Assembly (NCBI GenBank): GCA_027596075.1
Contig: JADGJC010000050.1
Location: 122,128-186,127, forward strand
Direction: 5' to 3'
DNA: 64,000 nucleotides
From: Rhizophlyctis rosea
Taxonomy: Eukaryota > Chytridiomycota > Chytridiomycetes > Rhizophlyctidales > Rhizophlyctidaceae
Each line of letters opens with the position of its first letter. Position 1 is the stretch's first letter. The translations under genes were made by a program, and so were the position numbers. Below the pieces are notes generated by a model. It had not been told where the DNA came from. It searched no databases and worked only from the letters and a program-made list of their open reading frames with translations. Shown one piece after another: positions 1 through 11,562 of the stretch.

Positions 1-1383
1 TCCGGAACATTCGAGCTATCCTCACCTTGACACTATGGGTTCTGTATGTATCCCTTACCCTTTGGCTGTTCTTATCCTCCCACCTGGAGCTATTTTTACA
101 TCACTTCTGATCATACTCACCCCACAGCCTCGTACTACCTCTTAACGTCGCCCAAGTCCTCTCCCTCATCGTCCTTCCCTTCTCTCGTAAACATGTAATG
201 CTTTTCAATGGACGGATCGCGGGCTTGACGTGGTATTGCTTGCAATGGTATTTTGAGCGGATAGCGAAGGGGAAAGTCACATTTTCTGGAGATAAGGTAT
301 TGTCTATGACCTGCAATTGTTGGGGCGTGTGCAGAATCTTAGACGAATCAATCCGCAATACTCATAAATTGCTTTGATCTTGGTCAGCTCCCTATGAAGG
401 AAAGCGCGATCGTTTTCAGTAATCACGTCGGCTGGACCGATTTCTGTAAGTGGATGCCAGTCGGGCGCGATTGTACGATGCGCCTCGCAACGTGCTCATT
501 CCTGCCCAATTAGACCTCTTACACTCTCTTGCAACGCGTAAGAAGATGCAGAGCAGCTGCAAGTATTTCGCAAAGGACTCTCTGAAATGGGTATGCCTGC
601 ATTTAAACTTCTTATTTACGTGCTACCGGCTTATCGGATCGTTGTACAGCTTCCGGGCTTTGGGTGGGGCATGTGGCTGATGGGAATGATCTTCCTGAAG
701 CGTGATTGGACATCTGACAAGAGCAAGATCGAGGGCATCTTCTCTGCCTTGAAAACAACGAGGATTCCCGTGTGGATTGTCAGCTACTTGGAAGGGACGA
801 GGATCACTAAGCAGAAGCTTGCGGAGGTATGAAAGATGTGGCTGGGATGAGGAAAGGAGATCAGCCCATTGAATCCGTCGGTTGACTCTGAGAATTTTGC
901 AGAGCAAAGCATTCGCTGAGAAGCGAGGACTACCCGTATTGAACAATGTCCTCATTCCGAGAACAAAGGGATTCATAGCCACCGTAAATGTAAGTCCCCA
1001 TCCATCTTTCCACGCGTCCTAATGAAAGACGCGGCATCCCAGTTTGTTTACTTATCTGTTCATACCGATTACCGCAACCGCAGTCCTTCCGCAACACCCA
1101 AGTCCGCGCCATCTACGACTTCACTATCGCCTACTACGACAACGAAAAGGGCATCCAAGTGCCCCCTTCCATCGTGCGCATCCACTCCCATCGCGTGGAC
1201 AAGGACTACAAGTTCCATGTCCATGTGAAGCGGTACTTGATTGAGGACTTGCCGAGCGATGACGATGAGTTGCATCAGTGGGTGATGGATCGGTATGTGG
1301 AGAAGGACAAGTTCTTGGGAGGGTTGAAGGAGAGGTGGACGGAGGGGCTGGAGTTGTTCGATGTGGAGAGTGTGTTTTATTGA
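1..1383 (+). CDS. 1-acyl-sn-glycerol-3-phosphate acyltransferase (AGPAT3/4/5-LCLAT1 type), 5' partial
   Basis: Acylates lysophosphatidic acid or a related lysophospholipid at an internal membrane, in phospholipid synthesis. Seven exons can be read: 1-43, 128-296, 388-445, 514-590, 650-826, 903-989 and 1084-1383, giving 302 residues. The start lies upstream of the window. Family motifs are visible: the catalytic NHX4D block (SNHVGWTDF), the EGTR block (YLEGTRIT), and LIPRTKGF before the acyltransferase C-terminal domain. Hydrophobic residues dominate the N-terminal part (LPLNVAQVLSLIVLPF). Unlike animal AGPAT3-5 the protein stops soon after the C-terminal domain (ends DVESVFY) and shows no C-terminal membrane segments. 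The family is certain from the motifs; the exact lysolipid substrate cannot be read. Confidence 0.88.
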
Positions 1384-1706
1384 TGATGGGGAAGTTAGAA
1401 TGGAATGAACCTCTAGTGTGTGTTGCCCATGTTTGTGGTTTGATGTTTTTGGGTAGTCTTTCTGGAATAAAACATGAACATTGGGTGCAATAGATCTTTG
1501 GTATATGGATTTGCGTTCTGACCAACTGGAGATTACATGAACGAAGATACTTATATCTGCTTGCACTATTCACTGATGTTCGATATGAAAGGGGGAAAAT
1601 TACATCTGTACATAATCTACATAACAACTTCCTACTAATTAAGAAAAGCGAAATTTATACACGTCTGCTGCCGACCGGAAACACGCAAAGACTCTGTTGA
1701 GAATGG
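1384..1706. other. convergent 3' intergenic region
   Basis: Sits between the stop of the acyltransferase and the stop of the GH26-like gene. It is AT-richer than its flanks and holds the two 3' untranslated regions. I see no gene or repeat in it. Confidence 0.6.
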
Positions 1707-3610
1707 TCAGAGCGTTCTCGTTTCCGGATCAGCATCTCGCCACGGCGACGCGTTTCGACGTTCTCGATCCGCATCAATCTCCTCCACCTCGGCCTCCCCC
1801 ATCCTGGTATCCACACTGGAGCGATTGGACGCAACCCCTCCTCCACCCACCCCAACTGACGAGAGCGGCCTGTCAGCACTAGTCCTCCTAGACGCCGGCG
1901 ACCCAGGCCCCAATTCCGCCATCTCAAAATTGATAATCGTATCCGAATCATCCACCTCCTCCTCCACCACCTCCCCCTTCCCACTCTCACTCTCACTGCC
2001 CGAACTGAACCCCCTCGCATGTAATCGACTAGCCCCCTCCACATCTCCCCCAAGACCCGCCTCCCTCTCCCTCCTCTTCTTCCTCATCCTCTTCCGAATC
2101 GCCATCCCCGCCAAAACACCCACCACCAAAAGCGGCAAAAGCACCAACGTCGCCAACGCAACCCTCGTCACCCTACTATTATCATCCTGCTTCCCACCCC
2201 CACCGTTACCCCACGACCCTTCCGGCTTCACCCACGTCGTCGCATTTCCATTCGGCTTCGCCCACACGACGCCATCATCAACCGTCATCAAATCATTCAT
2301 AAATTCCGTAAACACGTCCATCTTGCTCGAGTTGGCGTTCTGGTAGTCCAACCACAACCCTTGCTCGTAGTCCGTGCCTTGGTCGATGATCTCGTAGAGG
2401 CAGACCATTTTGAGGCGCGGGAAAGTTTGCATGAAGGTTGTGTTGAAGAATTGGCCCCACCAGGTTTTTTTGATTGTTACGGCGTCGGGGCCGGCGGTGT
2501 CGCTGTAGTCGGCGTTGAGGTGGTGGACGGCGCCGGTTTCGGAGATCATCATGGGTTTTTTGTAGTTTACGGCGTAGGTGTTGTAGAAGTTTGAGAGGGA
2601 GGGGAGGAGGGTGCCGGTTATGATGTCGGGGATGTAGGAGGCGTTGGGAATGCTCTGTTGTGAAGTGCATGTTTGGTATGAGAAATGAGATTCACTTTGA
2701 TCATTCGAATTGGGATGCATGCACCGAGATCCAAATCACTTACGTTCTCAACCCATGGAAACGCGTTTCCGCGATGGTATATTGCTAGCCCGACCCAGTC
2801 CACATATTGCTCGCCCGGCCAGTATGGAGAGTACGGATCGTCCTTGCTGGTCAAGCTGCCGTCCCCATCCTTGTCCAAAGCCTTGTAATTGTCGGTATTG
2901 TTCACCGCGGAAAATGGTTCGCCAGGGAAGGGGTATCCTCTGCCTTCGAAGGGTGACCATACCAACGCAGTTTGGTTCGCTGTTTTGGCGTCGCGGAGCA
3001 TGTTGTATAGTGCGCGCCAGACTGTGATCAAATCCAACGGTTGTTGACCGTATGGCTTCCATGCGCCGTTAAAACCTACATGATGCATGAGAAACAACGA
3101 ATGAGAATCGAAGTTGGAGCTCGTAGCGATGTGATGGTCGAAGAAAATTAACTCACCAGGCGCAAATCTCAAAAACACCTTCCTGCCCCTCTCATTGAAC
3201 TGCCTACATCGATCCACAATGTACTGCAAGTCCCTCTGCTGAACATACTTCAACCCCTTCGTAGGCAACACGCTGAGGTACAATATCGCGTCCGTCGCGG
3301 TGTGATCCAGCAATTCGAACGGTGGGATTTGAGAAGAGGATTCGGGAAGGCTTTGTGCGAAGTGAAAGAATGATGCGTTGCGACCTAGGCGGGAGTTGTA
3401 GTTTTCGGGGGTATCATGACCTTCGGATAGGTCTAGCCATGGTCCTAGGTAGTGTTGACCGTCCAATGGTTCGAGGATAGCGAGTTGTTGTCCGTTCATG
3501 TCTGGTGATGAACTTGCTGGTGCGCCGGGACCTTGAGCGGATGTGGAAGGAGGGAAGAAGGTGAAGAGGGACGCGAGGAATAAGAGGAGTATTCGAATGT
3601 TCCGGGACAT
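1707..3610 (-). CDS. GH26-like (mannanase-fold) glycosidase, single-pass membrane protein; possibly inactive
   Basis: Three exons (3157-3610, 2744-3075, 1707-2654) give 577 residues. The start was chosen at 3610 because it begins a signal peptide (MSRNIRILLLFLASLFTFF, cut near STSAQ); an upstream in-frame ATG would bury it. Residues about 45-400 form a GH26-type TIM-barrel: FLRFAP block, FNGAWKPYGQQP, LVWSPF, PGEQYVDWVGLAIY, and MISETGA carrying the expected nucleophile Glu. A transmembrane helix (about 426-447) and an Arg/Lys-rich tail of about 130 residues follow. GH26 enzymes cut beta-1,4-mannan or related beta-glucans; this one would sit on the plasma membrane facing the wall. Where the family has the acid/base Glu (HEMNG or PE.NG), the spliced product has Gly (APGFNG) at an exon junction, so catalysis is doubtful. 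Confidence 0.75.
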
Positions 3611-4768
3611 GTTCGGCAGGTGAAACGCGAAATTGTTTATGTGGTGATGCATGGTGCGTGTGCAATGCAATGGGTGGGGTTGAAGGCCCATGGGGAGTAT
3701 GAGTGATGGTTAGAGGGGGTATAGTGAGAAACACTAAGTGTCAAAGATGCGAATGGAGGGACAGACGTAGGCTGAGACTCGGAGGATGATGGGATGGTTT
3801 CGGGGATGATCTGTGATGAAAATAAATAGTGAACCCCCACATGCATGGGAAGATGGGGTGACAGGGATGAGTACAGGAACACGGAATTAATTTACGTGGG
3901 TTTCAAACATTCAAAGTTGCTTCTGGTTCGCGCAGACATGGTGACAGGGTTGTCCGTCCCTGTTCCCACGCCATTTGACACGCGATTTGACACAACCAAA
4001 TGAATTGGAATGAAAGGAAATGGGGTGCATACCGTGTTGCTCCCAAGGACGTCCGCGCCAAAAAAGTGAGACCGGGCCACTCAGTTTCGTCTATGTTAGT
4101 AAACAATCCGGTCCAGCTATGTGCGTTGAAACTGCCCGGACCCCTATCAGCGAGAATTGGCGGTTGTGTGTGAAAATATGGTGAGCAGCTGCTGTGAAGT
4201 CGCTCCTGCCCAAATAATGATGGTATTGACAACTTGTGGAACCAAAATCCGTTTATCGCTTGACATGAGGTCCAACAGACTCAAAAAGTAAAAGTATTGG
4301 CATAGCGCAATGCACCGGAGGTCTTCAGTGGACGAACATGGGTGTGAAGCGAATGAATAAACAGATAAAGGAATTTCCCATTCCCACCAGGATGGCATGC
4401 CAATTGGCAGGTCCAACACTGCTCATGATGGCATCACGGCAGTTGGTTGTGTAGCAATGTGTAGCCATTGTCACCCCTCCTTTTCGGCCCGAGGATTGGG
4501 TCCAGAATTTGGCCCAGAAACAAGCCTTCTTCGGAGGCGGTGGTGGTACGGGACTACGTGGCATGTGGCTTCTTCGCCAGCCATCCGCCCTCCGATTGAG
4601 GCGGCGGCCATCTTGAACCCGCCAAACAGCCTAACATAGCTAGATATGTGGTTTCGATGCCAGGACGATGCGCCCTCTCTGTCCAGCTCATTTCACGATC
4701 TTTCCTACAGGCAATACCGAATACCTACGTGCAGAGCAGAGAATTCACGTACCCACACCCCGCCCACC
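3611..4768. other. divergent intergenic region
   Basis: 1.16 kb between the start codons of the GH26-like gene (minus) and the WD40 gene (plus), so it should hold both promoters. Only short ORFs with no recognisable protein character occur. I found no convincing TATA box, repeat or RNA gene. Confidence 0.5.
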
Positions 4769-6340
4769 ATGCTCTCCAATCAATTCGGCGACCTCGTCGG
4801 TCCCAACGTCTCGAACGACGCCGACAACTTCTTCCAATCAGACCGAGACCTCGAACTCCAACAAAAACGCGCGGCAAAGCAGGCAGACACAAAAGCGCAA
4901 CAAGCCGGTGAACCCATACAGCTGCCTTCGAAGATCCTGTCGTTTGTCTTGGTAGAGCCTGCACGGTTGATAGGAGCGCTGGAGCCGACTGTCGACGATG
5001 AGGACGGAGAGGGTGCACAGGCTGATTACGCGTATGTTGCGGAGTCGGGGCATGTTGCTAGAAAGGTGAACTTGAAGGTATGTAGTGGCGCCAATTGCAT
5101 ACGCAACGTATGATGTGATTCTCTATATCGATCATACCATACATTAGACCAAGAAGGTTGCAAAGATATTCAAAGGACATACTGGTCCCGTGACATCAGT
5201 ATCAGTGATCTACGGCGCGTCGGGAGAAGACGAGTTCATTGTAACAGGTTCCTGGGATCAAACGTTGAGGAAATGGGACGTCAAAGTATGTTAAGACCTA
5301 CGCGTCATTCCTCACTTGAATCTCCGTTGAGTACTCGTTCTCAACAACAAAAACAAAGACAAAATCCACAATCCAAACCTACACCGGCCACACCGACTTT
5401 ATCAAACGCGTCATCGCAACCAAAACCCACATCTACTCCGCATCCTCCGACTCCACCATCCGCAAATGGGACACCACAACAGGTGAAACCCTCCTCGTCC
5501 TCAAAGGCCACGGACGAGCCGTGGAGGACATTATTATCTCTCCCGACGGCAAAACTCTACTGTCCGCATCCTCAGATACCACAATCAAAAAATGGAATAC
5601 CGAGACGGGGGAGCTACTTGGAACGTGGAGTGGCCACTTGACGAGTGTGTATTGGTTGGCGGTGGATTGGTATGAGGGTGTTGTGTGGTCTGCATCGGCG
5701 GATAAGACGGTGAAGCGATGGGACTTGGAGGTAGGACCAGCGGTCGAACCCATATCGAGGGGATCTTCCATCTTGATTGACATCTCTTTCGGCCAGACTG
5801 GGGAATCGGACACGACATTGACACATCCGGACTTCTGTAAATGCGTGCAGCCGGTCGGGGGTGCACAAGTTGCGACGGGATCTCGTGATGAGACGGTGCG
5901 GTTATGGGATGTTGCGGTATGTGGGTGTGTTGCGAGCAATTTGAGTTCCCGCGCGTGGCTCTATGGCTTTGCCTCTCATAATGTTATCGTTTATAACAGC
6001 GGGAAAAATGCATCGGAACATTTGATGGACATTTTGGGGAGATCTCTGCTCTACATCTGCGCGGAGCGACACTGTGGACTGCATCACTGGATGGAACGAT
6101 TCGAAGATGGAATGTGACGGGTATGCATTTGCCACGCGTGCACATTGATGATGAAGGCACAGGGATTTACGAATAGCTCTAGATACACCTTCAGCAGCAA
6201 AGGAATCCGCAGAGCCCAAAGCGGAAGCCGTATCACCACCACTGAAAGAGAAGCCACAACCGTCAAAAAACACGTCCGCACTAACAGAAGAGGAAGAGCG
6301 AGAGCTCGCTGAATTGATGGGTGATGATGATGAACTATAA
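4769..6340 (+). CDS. WD40-repeat protein
   Basis: Six exons (4769-5077, 5148-5285, 5359-5730, 5797-5916, 6000-6120, 6177-6340) give 407 residues. After an N-terminal stretch of about 100 residues rich in Gln, Lys and Ala, at least six WD repeats can be read, with blades ending GSWDQTLRKWD, SASSDSTIRKWD, SASSDTTIKKWN, SASADKTVKRWD, TGSRDETVRLWD and TASLDGTIRRWN. The C-terminus is an acidic tail (EEEERELAELMGDDDEL). WD40 propellers are protein-interaction platforms; nothing here names the complex. The start ATG lies in the phrase PPTMLSNQF; the frame stays open upstream but without protein character. All phases join cleanly. Confidence 0.85.
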
Positions 6341-6611
6341 ATATATGAGATTCATTATCTGTACTCAGTTCTTTTCTGCAAACAGAGATGTGGATACAAT
6401 GAGGGGAAGGGGAGGAAGGAAGAACGAGGGAAATATGCATGCACATGAGGAACCAAAATGATGATCAACAATTATGCGATTTCAACAAAATAAGTGAACA
6501 TTTTGACGAAAACAGAAGATAAATGAAATATTAAACTTTGTGCATGCCAATAACTGCTGTGTCTAGAAAATCGCGCCTCGGGTCTTAACAGCAAACACAA
6601 AAAACCCATCC

Positions 6612-8761
6612 TCACAACGAGCCAAACGGCACAAACTGCGGCAGGTTGACCACCACTCTCCTCCAACCAGGTTTATCCCCCGTCGCCGTAGCAGATGTCG
6701 CACCCCCTTTCGTGCCGACAGATGTAGATTCCACAACGTACCGACCTAGCCCGACGTCCCCGCACCCAACAACGTTGAGGACTTCCAGTGATTCTCCACA
6801 CCTTTCTAGGAGTTCTTGCACTCCGATGTCGGTCACGGACGTGCAGTAGGAGAGGTTGACGTGGCGGAGGGTGGAGCGTTTTGTTGGGAGGGGAGGTTGG
6901 TGGTGGTCGGTTGGGGATGTAAATGAGGGTGGGAGTAGTGCAGGAGTGGATGTGAATGGGATCACGTTCGCAGCCGGAAGTAATTGAGTTCCACCTTCCA
7001 CTTCCTCGCCCTCGCTCGCACTTCCCGTAATTTCCACCACCCCACTACTACTACCGCTACTACCCACCCCACCAACACCCAAGCCCCCCACCACCCCCCC
7101 CCCCCCCCCACCCCAAACACCCCCCCCCCCCGACGCCCACGCGGCCACCACCGAAGAGACAGCNNNNNNNNNNCACCCCACCCTCCCCACACCCCAAAAC
7201 CCCCGCCCCACACCCCCTAGCCAACCCCATAACCCCAACATCCCCAACCCTCCAACACCCACTCAAATCCACCCACTCCAACCCCCTACACAACCTCCCA
7301 ACCTCCCTAACACAAAAATCGCCCACCCCGTCATTCCACCCAAGCCCCAACCCCTTCAACCCACTCCCACACATGCTCGCAATCCTGATAACGCAAATCT
7401 CGCTCCGTCCGCCGCCGGAGAGGTTAAGGTACTGCAGATGGCGGAGGGCGTGCGCGCATTTCTGGAGAGTGTAGTTTGAGATACCTTTGCAGAAGGAGAT
7501 GTCGAGGGAGGTTAGTGTGAGGGTTGGGACGGAGAGGAGGCGGGAGAGGTGGGTTGACAGTTGGGGGGAGTGGCGGGAGACTTCGGGGAGGGTTGGGGAG
7601 AGGGAGAGGGTTGTTAGGTAGGTTGCGTAGGGGTAGGTTACGGTCTTTGTTGATGTTGTTGATGGTAGGTTGGGTGGTGAGGAAGAGGAGGAGGATATGG
7701 TCGCGTCTGCGCCCACTTCCAGTGTTTCATCTTCGTTTTTGAGATCACCCTTCCATCTCCCCTCCACTACATCAACCAGCCTTCCGAAACGGGCGACGTC
7801 GTAAACACGCGGTTTCCGCCATAGGACGCGGGTGGCGGCGGCGTTCCAGCGTTTGCAGACGAGGGCGCAGGCGCGGAGGGAGGAGGTGGTTGATGTTGCG
7901 GAGAGGTGGGCGGTCGTGTCGGTGTATGGGGGGTCGAAGTGATCGAAGATTTGGAGAAGGAGCTCGGGAGGGATGGTGGAGACGACGGGAGGGGGTGGAG
8001 AGGTCGGTGGTTGTGGTGCGGGAGTTTCGATGATGGGAGGGAGGTCATTGTTGAAGAGTGCACAGGGACCTATCGGGGTTGATGGGATGTCTCCGGATGG
8101 CGGTTGGTGTTGTTGTGGATCTGGACTTCTCGAGGAATGTATGTCTAACCATGCTGGGTGTTTATGTTTGCATGCTTGGTTGGACTGCGTTGTGAGAATG
8201 TTGGGTGATGGAGATGGTGCGGTACTTTGAGATGTTGAAGTCGCCTCGGATGCAACCAACATGTGGCTAATGTCCGAGCTGCGATCTTCCGACACATCGT
8301 GCGCTTCGATGTCCCATTCTCCAGCTATGTCAAGATTCAATGCTGACTGAAGCTTTTGCGATGACGGCGTGGTGGGTGTAGTTGGCTGCGCTGCGGGAAT
8401 TTGTGGTGTTGCAGGTTGGGTCCATTTTTTATTCATGGGCTGTTGATGTAACATATTAGTCAGACATCGCCCACCAGGTGGAAACCCATCAAATGCGGTA
8501 GTAATCCGATACGCTTGATGAAATGACACTTACTTCCACAAACGACTTGCTCCGCACCATGGCAGACGAGGAAGAAGCTTGTCCATAAGGCCCGCTGGCT
8601 TGCAGAGCAGGGGAAGGTGTGCGTGGGGTTGGCGGGGCTGAGTGCATAGCATCGGCACTCAGCTGGTGCTGAAAGCTTAGACGCTTCGAACTGTCGAGTT
8701 GCGGTACAGCTCCGTCGTCGGCGGACAGAAACTCATCGTCTTTACGCAGGTCGAGTGACAT
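6612..8761 (-). CDS. F-box/leucine-rich-repeat protein (AMN1-like), interrupted by an assembly gap
   Basis: Probable substrate adaptor of an SCF ubiquitin ligase. Exon 1 (8534-8761) encodes an S/T/P-rich N-terminus starting MSLDLRKDDEFLS; intron 8440-8533; exon 2 runs from 8439. An F-box follows a Pro-rich linker (STIPPELLLQIFDHF, then RACALVCKRWNAAATRVLW). LRR segments of the cysteine-containing type come next: LDISFCKGISNYTLQKC, YLNLSGG, WVDLSGCWRVGDVGVMGLA. The reading frame then meets poly-C/G tracts and ten Ns at 7164-7173. Beyond the gap the LRRs resume in another frame (HVNLSYCTSVTDIGVQELLERC, LNVVGCGDVG) and end at 6612. The frame change is most simply a gap-size or homopolymer error, not a true break. 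Confidence 0.75.
7164..7173. other. assembly gap (10 N)
   Basis: Ten ambiguous bases inside the F-box/LRR coding region, flanked by C-homopolymers of about 8-15 bases (about 7089-7135) and more C-rich sequence to about 7210. The true gap length, and so the frame across it, is unknown. Confidence 0.98.
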
Positions 8762-9665
8762 ATTGGAAATGCTAAACGGCGTGAGTCGCTGGGATTCGGG
8801 CACCGTGGGAAAAAGGTAGGTGATGGAGAGTGCGCACAAATGCAACCAAAACGAAAACAGGGAAGACCACGTTCGGGTTTAGACAATCACGACGAGGATG
8901 CGATTTCACTATCGGCCGCCTACAAGCTGCCCTTCTGTGCAAGCGTCGTGATAGGAAATTGGCTGGAAAGCAAAGCTCCCTTTTGACCTCACCCCAATTC
9001 CAAGAGGGTATGGCACCTGATACCTGTATTGGTAGTGGGGGTTCTCAGGCTCCCCTTCAGCGAAACGCACAGCCGTCACGTATTTGACCCCTCGGGCCCT
9101 CTGGGCCCCCGCACGAGATCCTTCCCTTTGCCCACCCTCCTTCAAGCCCCCCGGCTGCGCGCTGTCACACTGTCATATGATGGCACAAATTGAATTTGCC
9201 GATTTGCACATGATGGCCAACAACATTGTGATACCCCGCTGAGGTAAGCAATATGTGGAGTTTGACAGTCGCTGTGGGTAACTTACCTTTGAAAGGGTCC
9301 TCCACTTCCGAGACCAAAGCTCCATCATTGTGTCAAATATTGAAAACGGCAAATTTGACTCGCTTATCCAAACCCTCATTGCTAATTCCTTGTTACTGCT
9401 CCCGTTTTGGGAGAACTTCCTGCAGGAGGAAGCAGACACGCCATGGATACACGTGTCCGGAACGAAGGCTGGCCTTGCGAGTATTCGCAGAGCTCAAAAC
9501 GGGAAATCAACAAATCAATATGGATTTCTCCGGCTAGTATCATCAAAAGGTGATTCAAATGGATCGTCATAAAGATAATCTGAATAATATTGATTACATA
9601 AAAACAAACTAACACCATACATATATGCAAACATAACCGAGCTACAGCTCTCACTAGCAAAGACG
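8762..9665. other. intergenic region, no gene seen
   Basis: 0.9 kb holding the promoter of the F-box/LRR gene and the 3' end of the acetate-transporter-family gene. Short ORFs on both strands lack protein character. I see no RNA gene or repeat. Confidence 0.5.
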
Positions 9666-10867
9666 CTACCACTCGCCCCTAACTACACCACACTCCCTCA
9701 TTCCAGTGTCCCACCCATTCCCTCCGAGGTCGTTGGCAGGCATCTCCGCGTTGGGACGATTGGCCTGAAGACGACGGATCTTAAAAACGGGCATGTTGAT
9801 ACGCGCAACATCCTCAAAGAGGTAGGCGCAGACGCGGTAGAGGGATGCGAGAGCACTGAAGAGCCAGAAGTACTGCAGAAGATGGCGATTGGTACGCATG
9901 TCTTCCGGACTAATGAAAAGCATGAATAGGAGATATACTTACCGCCCCAGCTTTGATCACGCGCCTCGATGTCGCGAACCACCCAATGACAATCAAGATG
10001 CTGCCGATACTCATCAAGAAGTACGTCGCGACTTGCCACAAGTCACGGCGGATCCTGGTGGGTTCCCAAAGTTATACATCAGCCCGCAAAAGAGTATACA
10101 GTATCCCTATGTACTCACGCAACCATGGCACACATCAACGTAACGCAGGCAATCGGAATCTGCCAAATCGCAAAGTTCTGCAAGTGGCCCCAGCGTGTGC
10201 CGGCGGGTGGGGCGGTCGTGGTGAAGGTGCCGATGGAGGCGTAGTAGATTGCGAGTGCGGACCAGAAGGCGCCCCAGATTGTGTGGAAGAGGGTGCCAAA
10301 GGTATCGCGTGCGCTGGGGTTTGAGTCGATCGAATTGAGAATGAGGAGAGGAGGGCCATGAGGATGTGTTGACGGAGAAGATCACTCACTGGAAAGACCA
10401 CATTCCGGCAGCAAGCTGACCCAATCCACCGAAAGTGAGAAGGAAAGGCCAGATGGTGAGAGCCGTGTCGTCGGTACCGTACCTTAGGGATGGTGCAAAA
10501 GCACAACGGTCAAAAAAACATATTCATGAATACCTTCAAATAATCGCATTGCCAAACTTCTCCAAACCCAAATGAGAGGATAAACATACCACTCCGCCAA
10601 CCAGCTCCCAAATACAAACGCCGCACTAGCCCAAGCAGCCAATCCAAGCGGGGAAGCATTCGCAACCGGACGAAGCATGACGACCGCCTTCGGGTATCCG
10701 CCGCCCATGACGCCGCGGGGCGAGCCAGCGGGAGTTGGAGCTTCCTCGATATCGCGAGGTTCGCCGGTCAAGCGCATCCTGGAGCCTTCAGTCCTTGCCG
10801 CGGCGGAAGTTTGCTGGGAGCCGGCACCGGTGTCGAAGAGGGCTTGTTGTTCGGAAGTAGTGTTCAT
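9666..10867 (-). CDS. GPR1/FUN34/YaaH-family (Ato-like) acetate transporter
   Basis: Five exons (10590-10867, 10390-10482, 10119-10313, 9943-10054, 9666-9872) give 294 residues. Family members are six-helix plasma-membrane proteins that move acetate or succinate with protons, or ammonium. The signature NPxPLGL region reads NASPLGLAAWA. Next come FGGLGQLAAGMWSF, ARDTFGTLFHTIWGAFWSALAIYYA and a run of membrane helices ending YFWLFSALASLYRVCAYLFED. The first Pro of the signature (NPAP in most members) is Ser here. The N-terminus is a 70-residue polar tail; the start at 10867 (MNTTSEQQ) is used, but an in-frame ATG at 10903 is equally possible. Substrate is inferred from the family only. Confidence 0.85.
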
Positions 10868-11562
10868 TGTGTATTCGGGGGTTGTGCCGAAGGATGATAG
10901 CATTTGGTGAGGACTTTATGGAAGGGTGATGCGGAGGAGCCCATTTTATGTTCCTTTTCCTTGCGTTTGAATCGATTAAAGATTAGTTTCGGAAACGTGA
11001 GTCTAGCGTTCGAAAGTATGAAAGAATGTGAGTATGTTCCACAAGAATATGAGAAAGTTTTCTGAAACTGCGAGCGCAGCAATTCTGGTAGGAGACTGAG
11101 CGTGGTGAATCCAAGGTCAAAGAGAAAGGAAAGTTTTCAACGCGTTCCATTTTCACGGTTTCAGCACCTGAGAAACGATTTTCTGCATTGAGATTGGGAC
11201 CATCACGGACGTTTCTCATGTGACGTGTGATGGGAACGTGCTGGGAATGAGACTTATCAGTTCCCGTCCCATATCACTCATTGTTTATTTACTTCTTGAC
11301 ACGATGGCGACAAGCGATCAAATCACAGATGCCCAGCTTATCTGGTTACTGGTATGCAAAATGCCACTTGGCATGCCTGCCACCATTTATCATTCTTTGA
11401 CCCAAAGCCCCTGCTCAGATGCTTCGAAAAGAAAAAAGACTACATTGCATTGAAACGCTAGATACAGAAAGGAGAAACAATACGAAATACATAAAAGACT
11501 TTACTGTACAGATTTCGGTGATATAAAACTATTCACTTATGTGGGGAAAATGGGGGAAAAAA
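10868..11562. other. intergenic region
   Basis: Promoter side of the acetate-transporter-family gene and 3' side of the v-SNARE gene. No ORF with protein character and no repeat seen. Confidence 0.5.

Noticed and set aside
3900..4640. Several overlapping ORFs of 60-110 codons upstream of the WD40 gene
   Set aside because: No signal, domain or splice consistency; treated as promoter/leader sequence.
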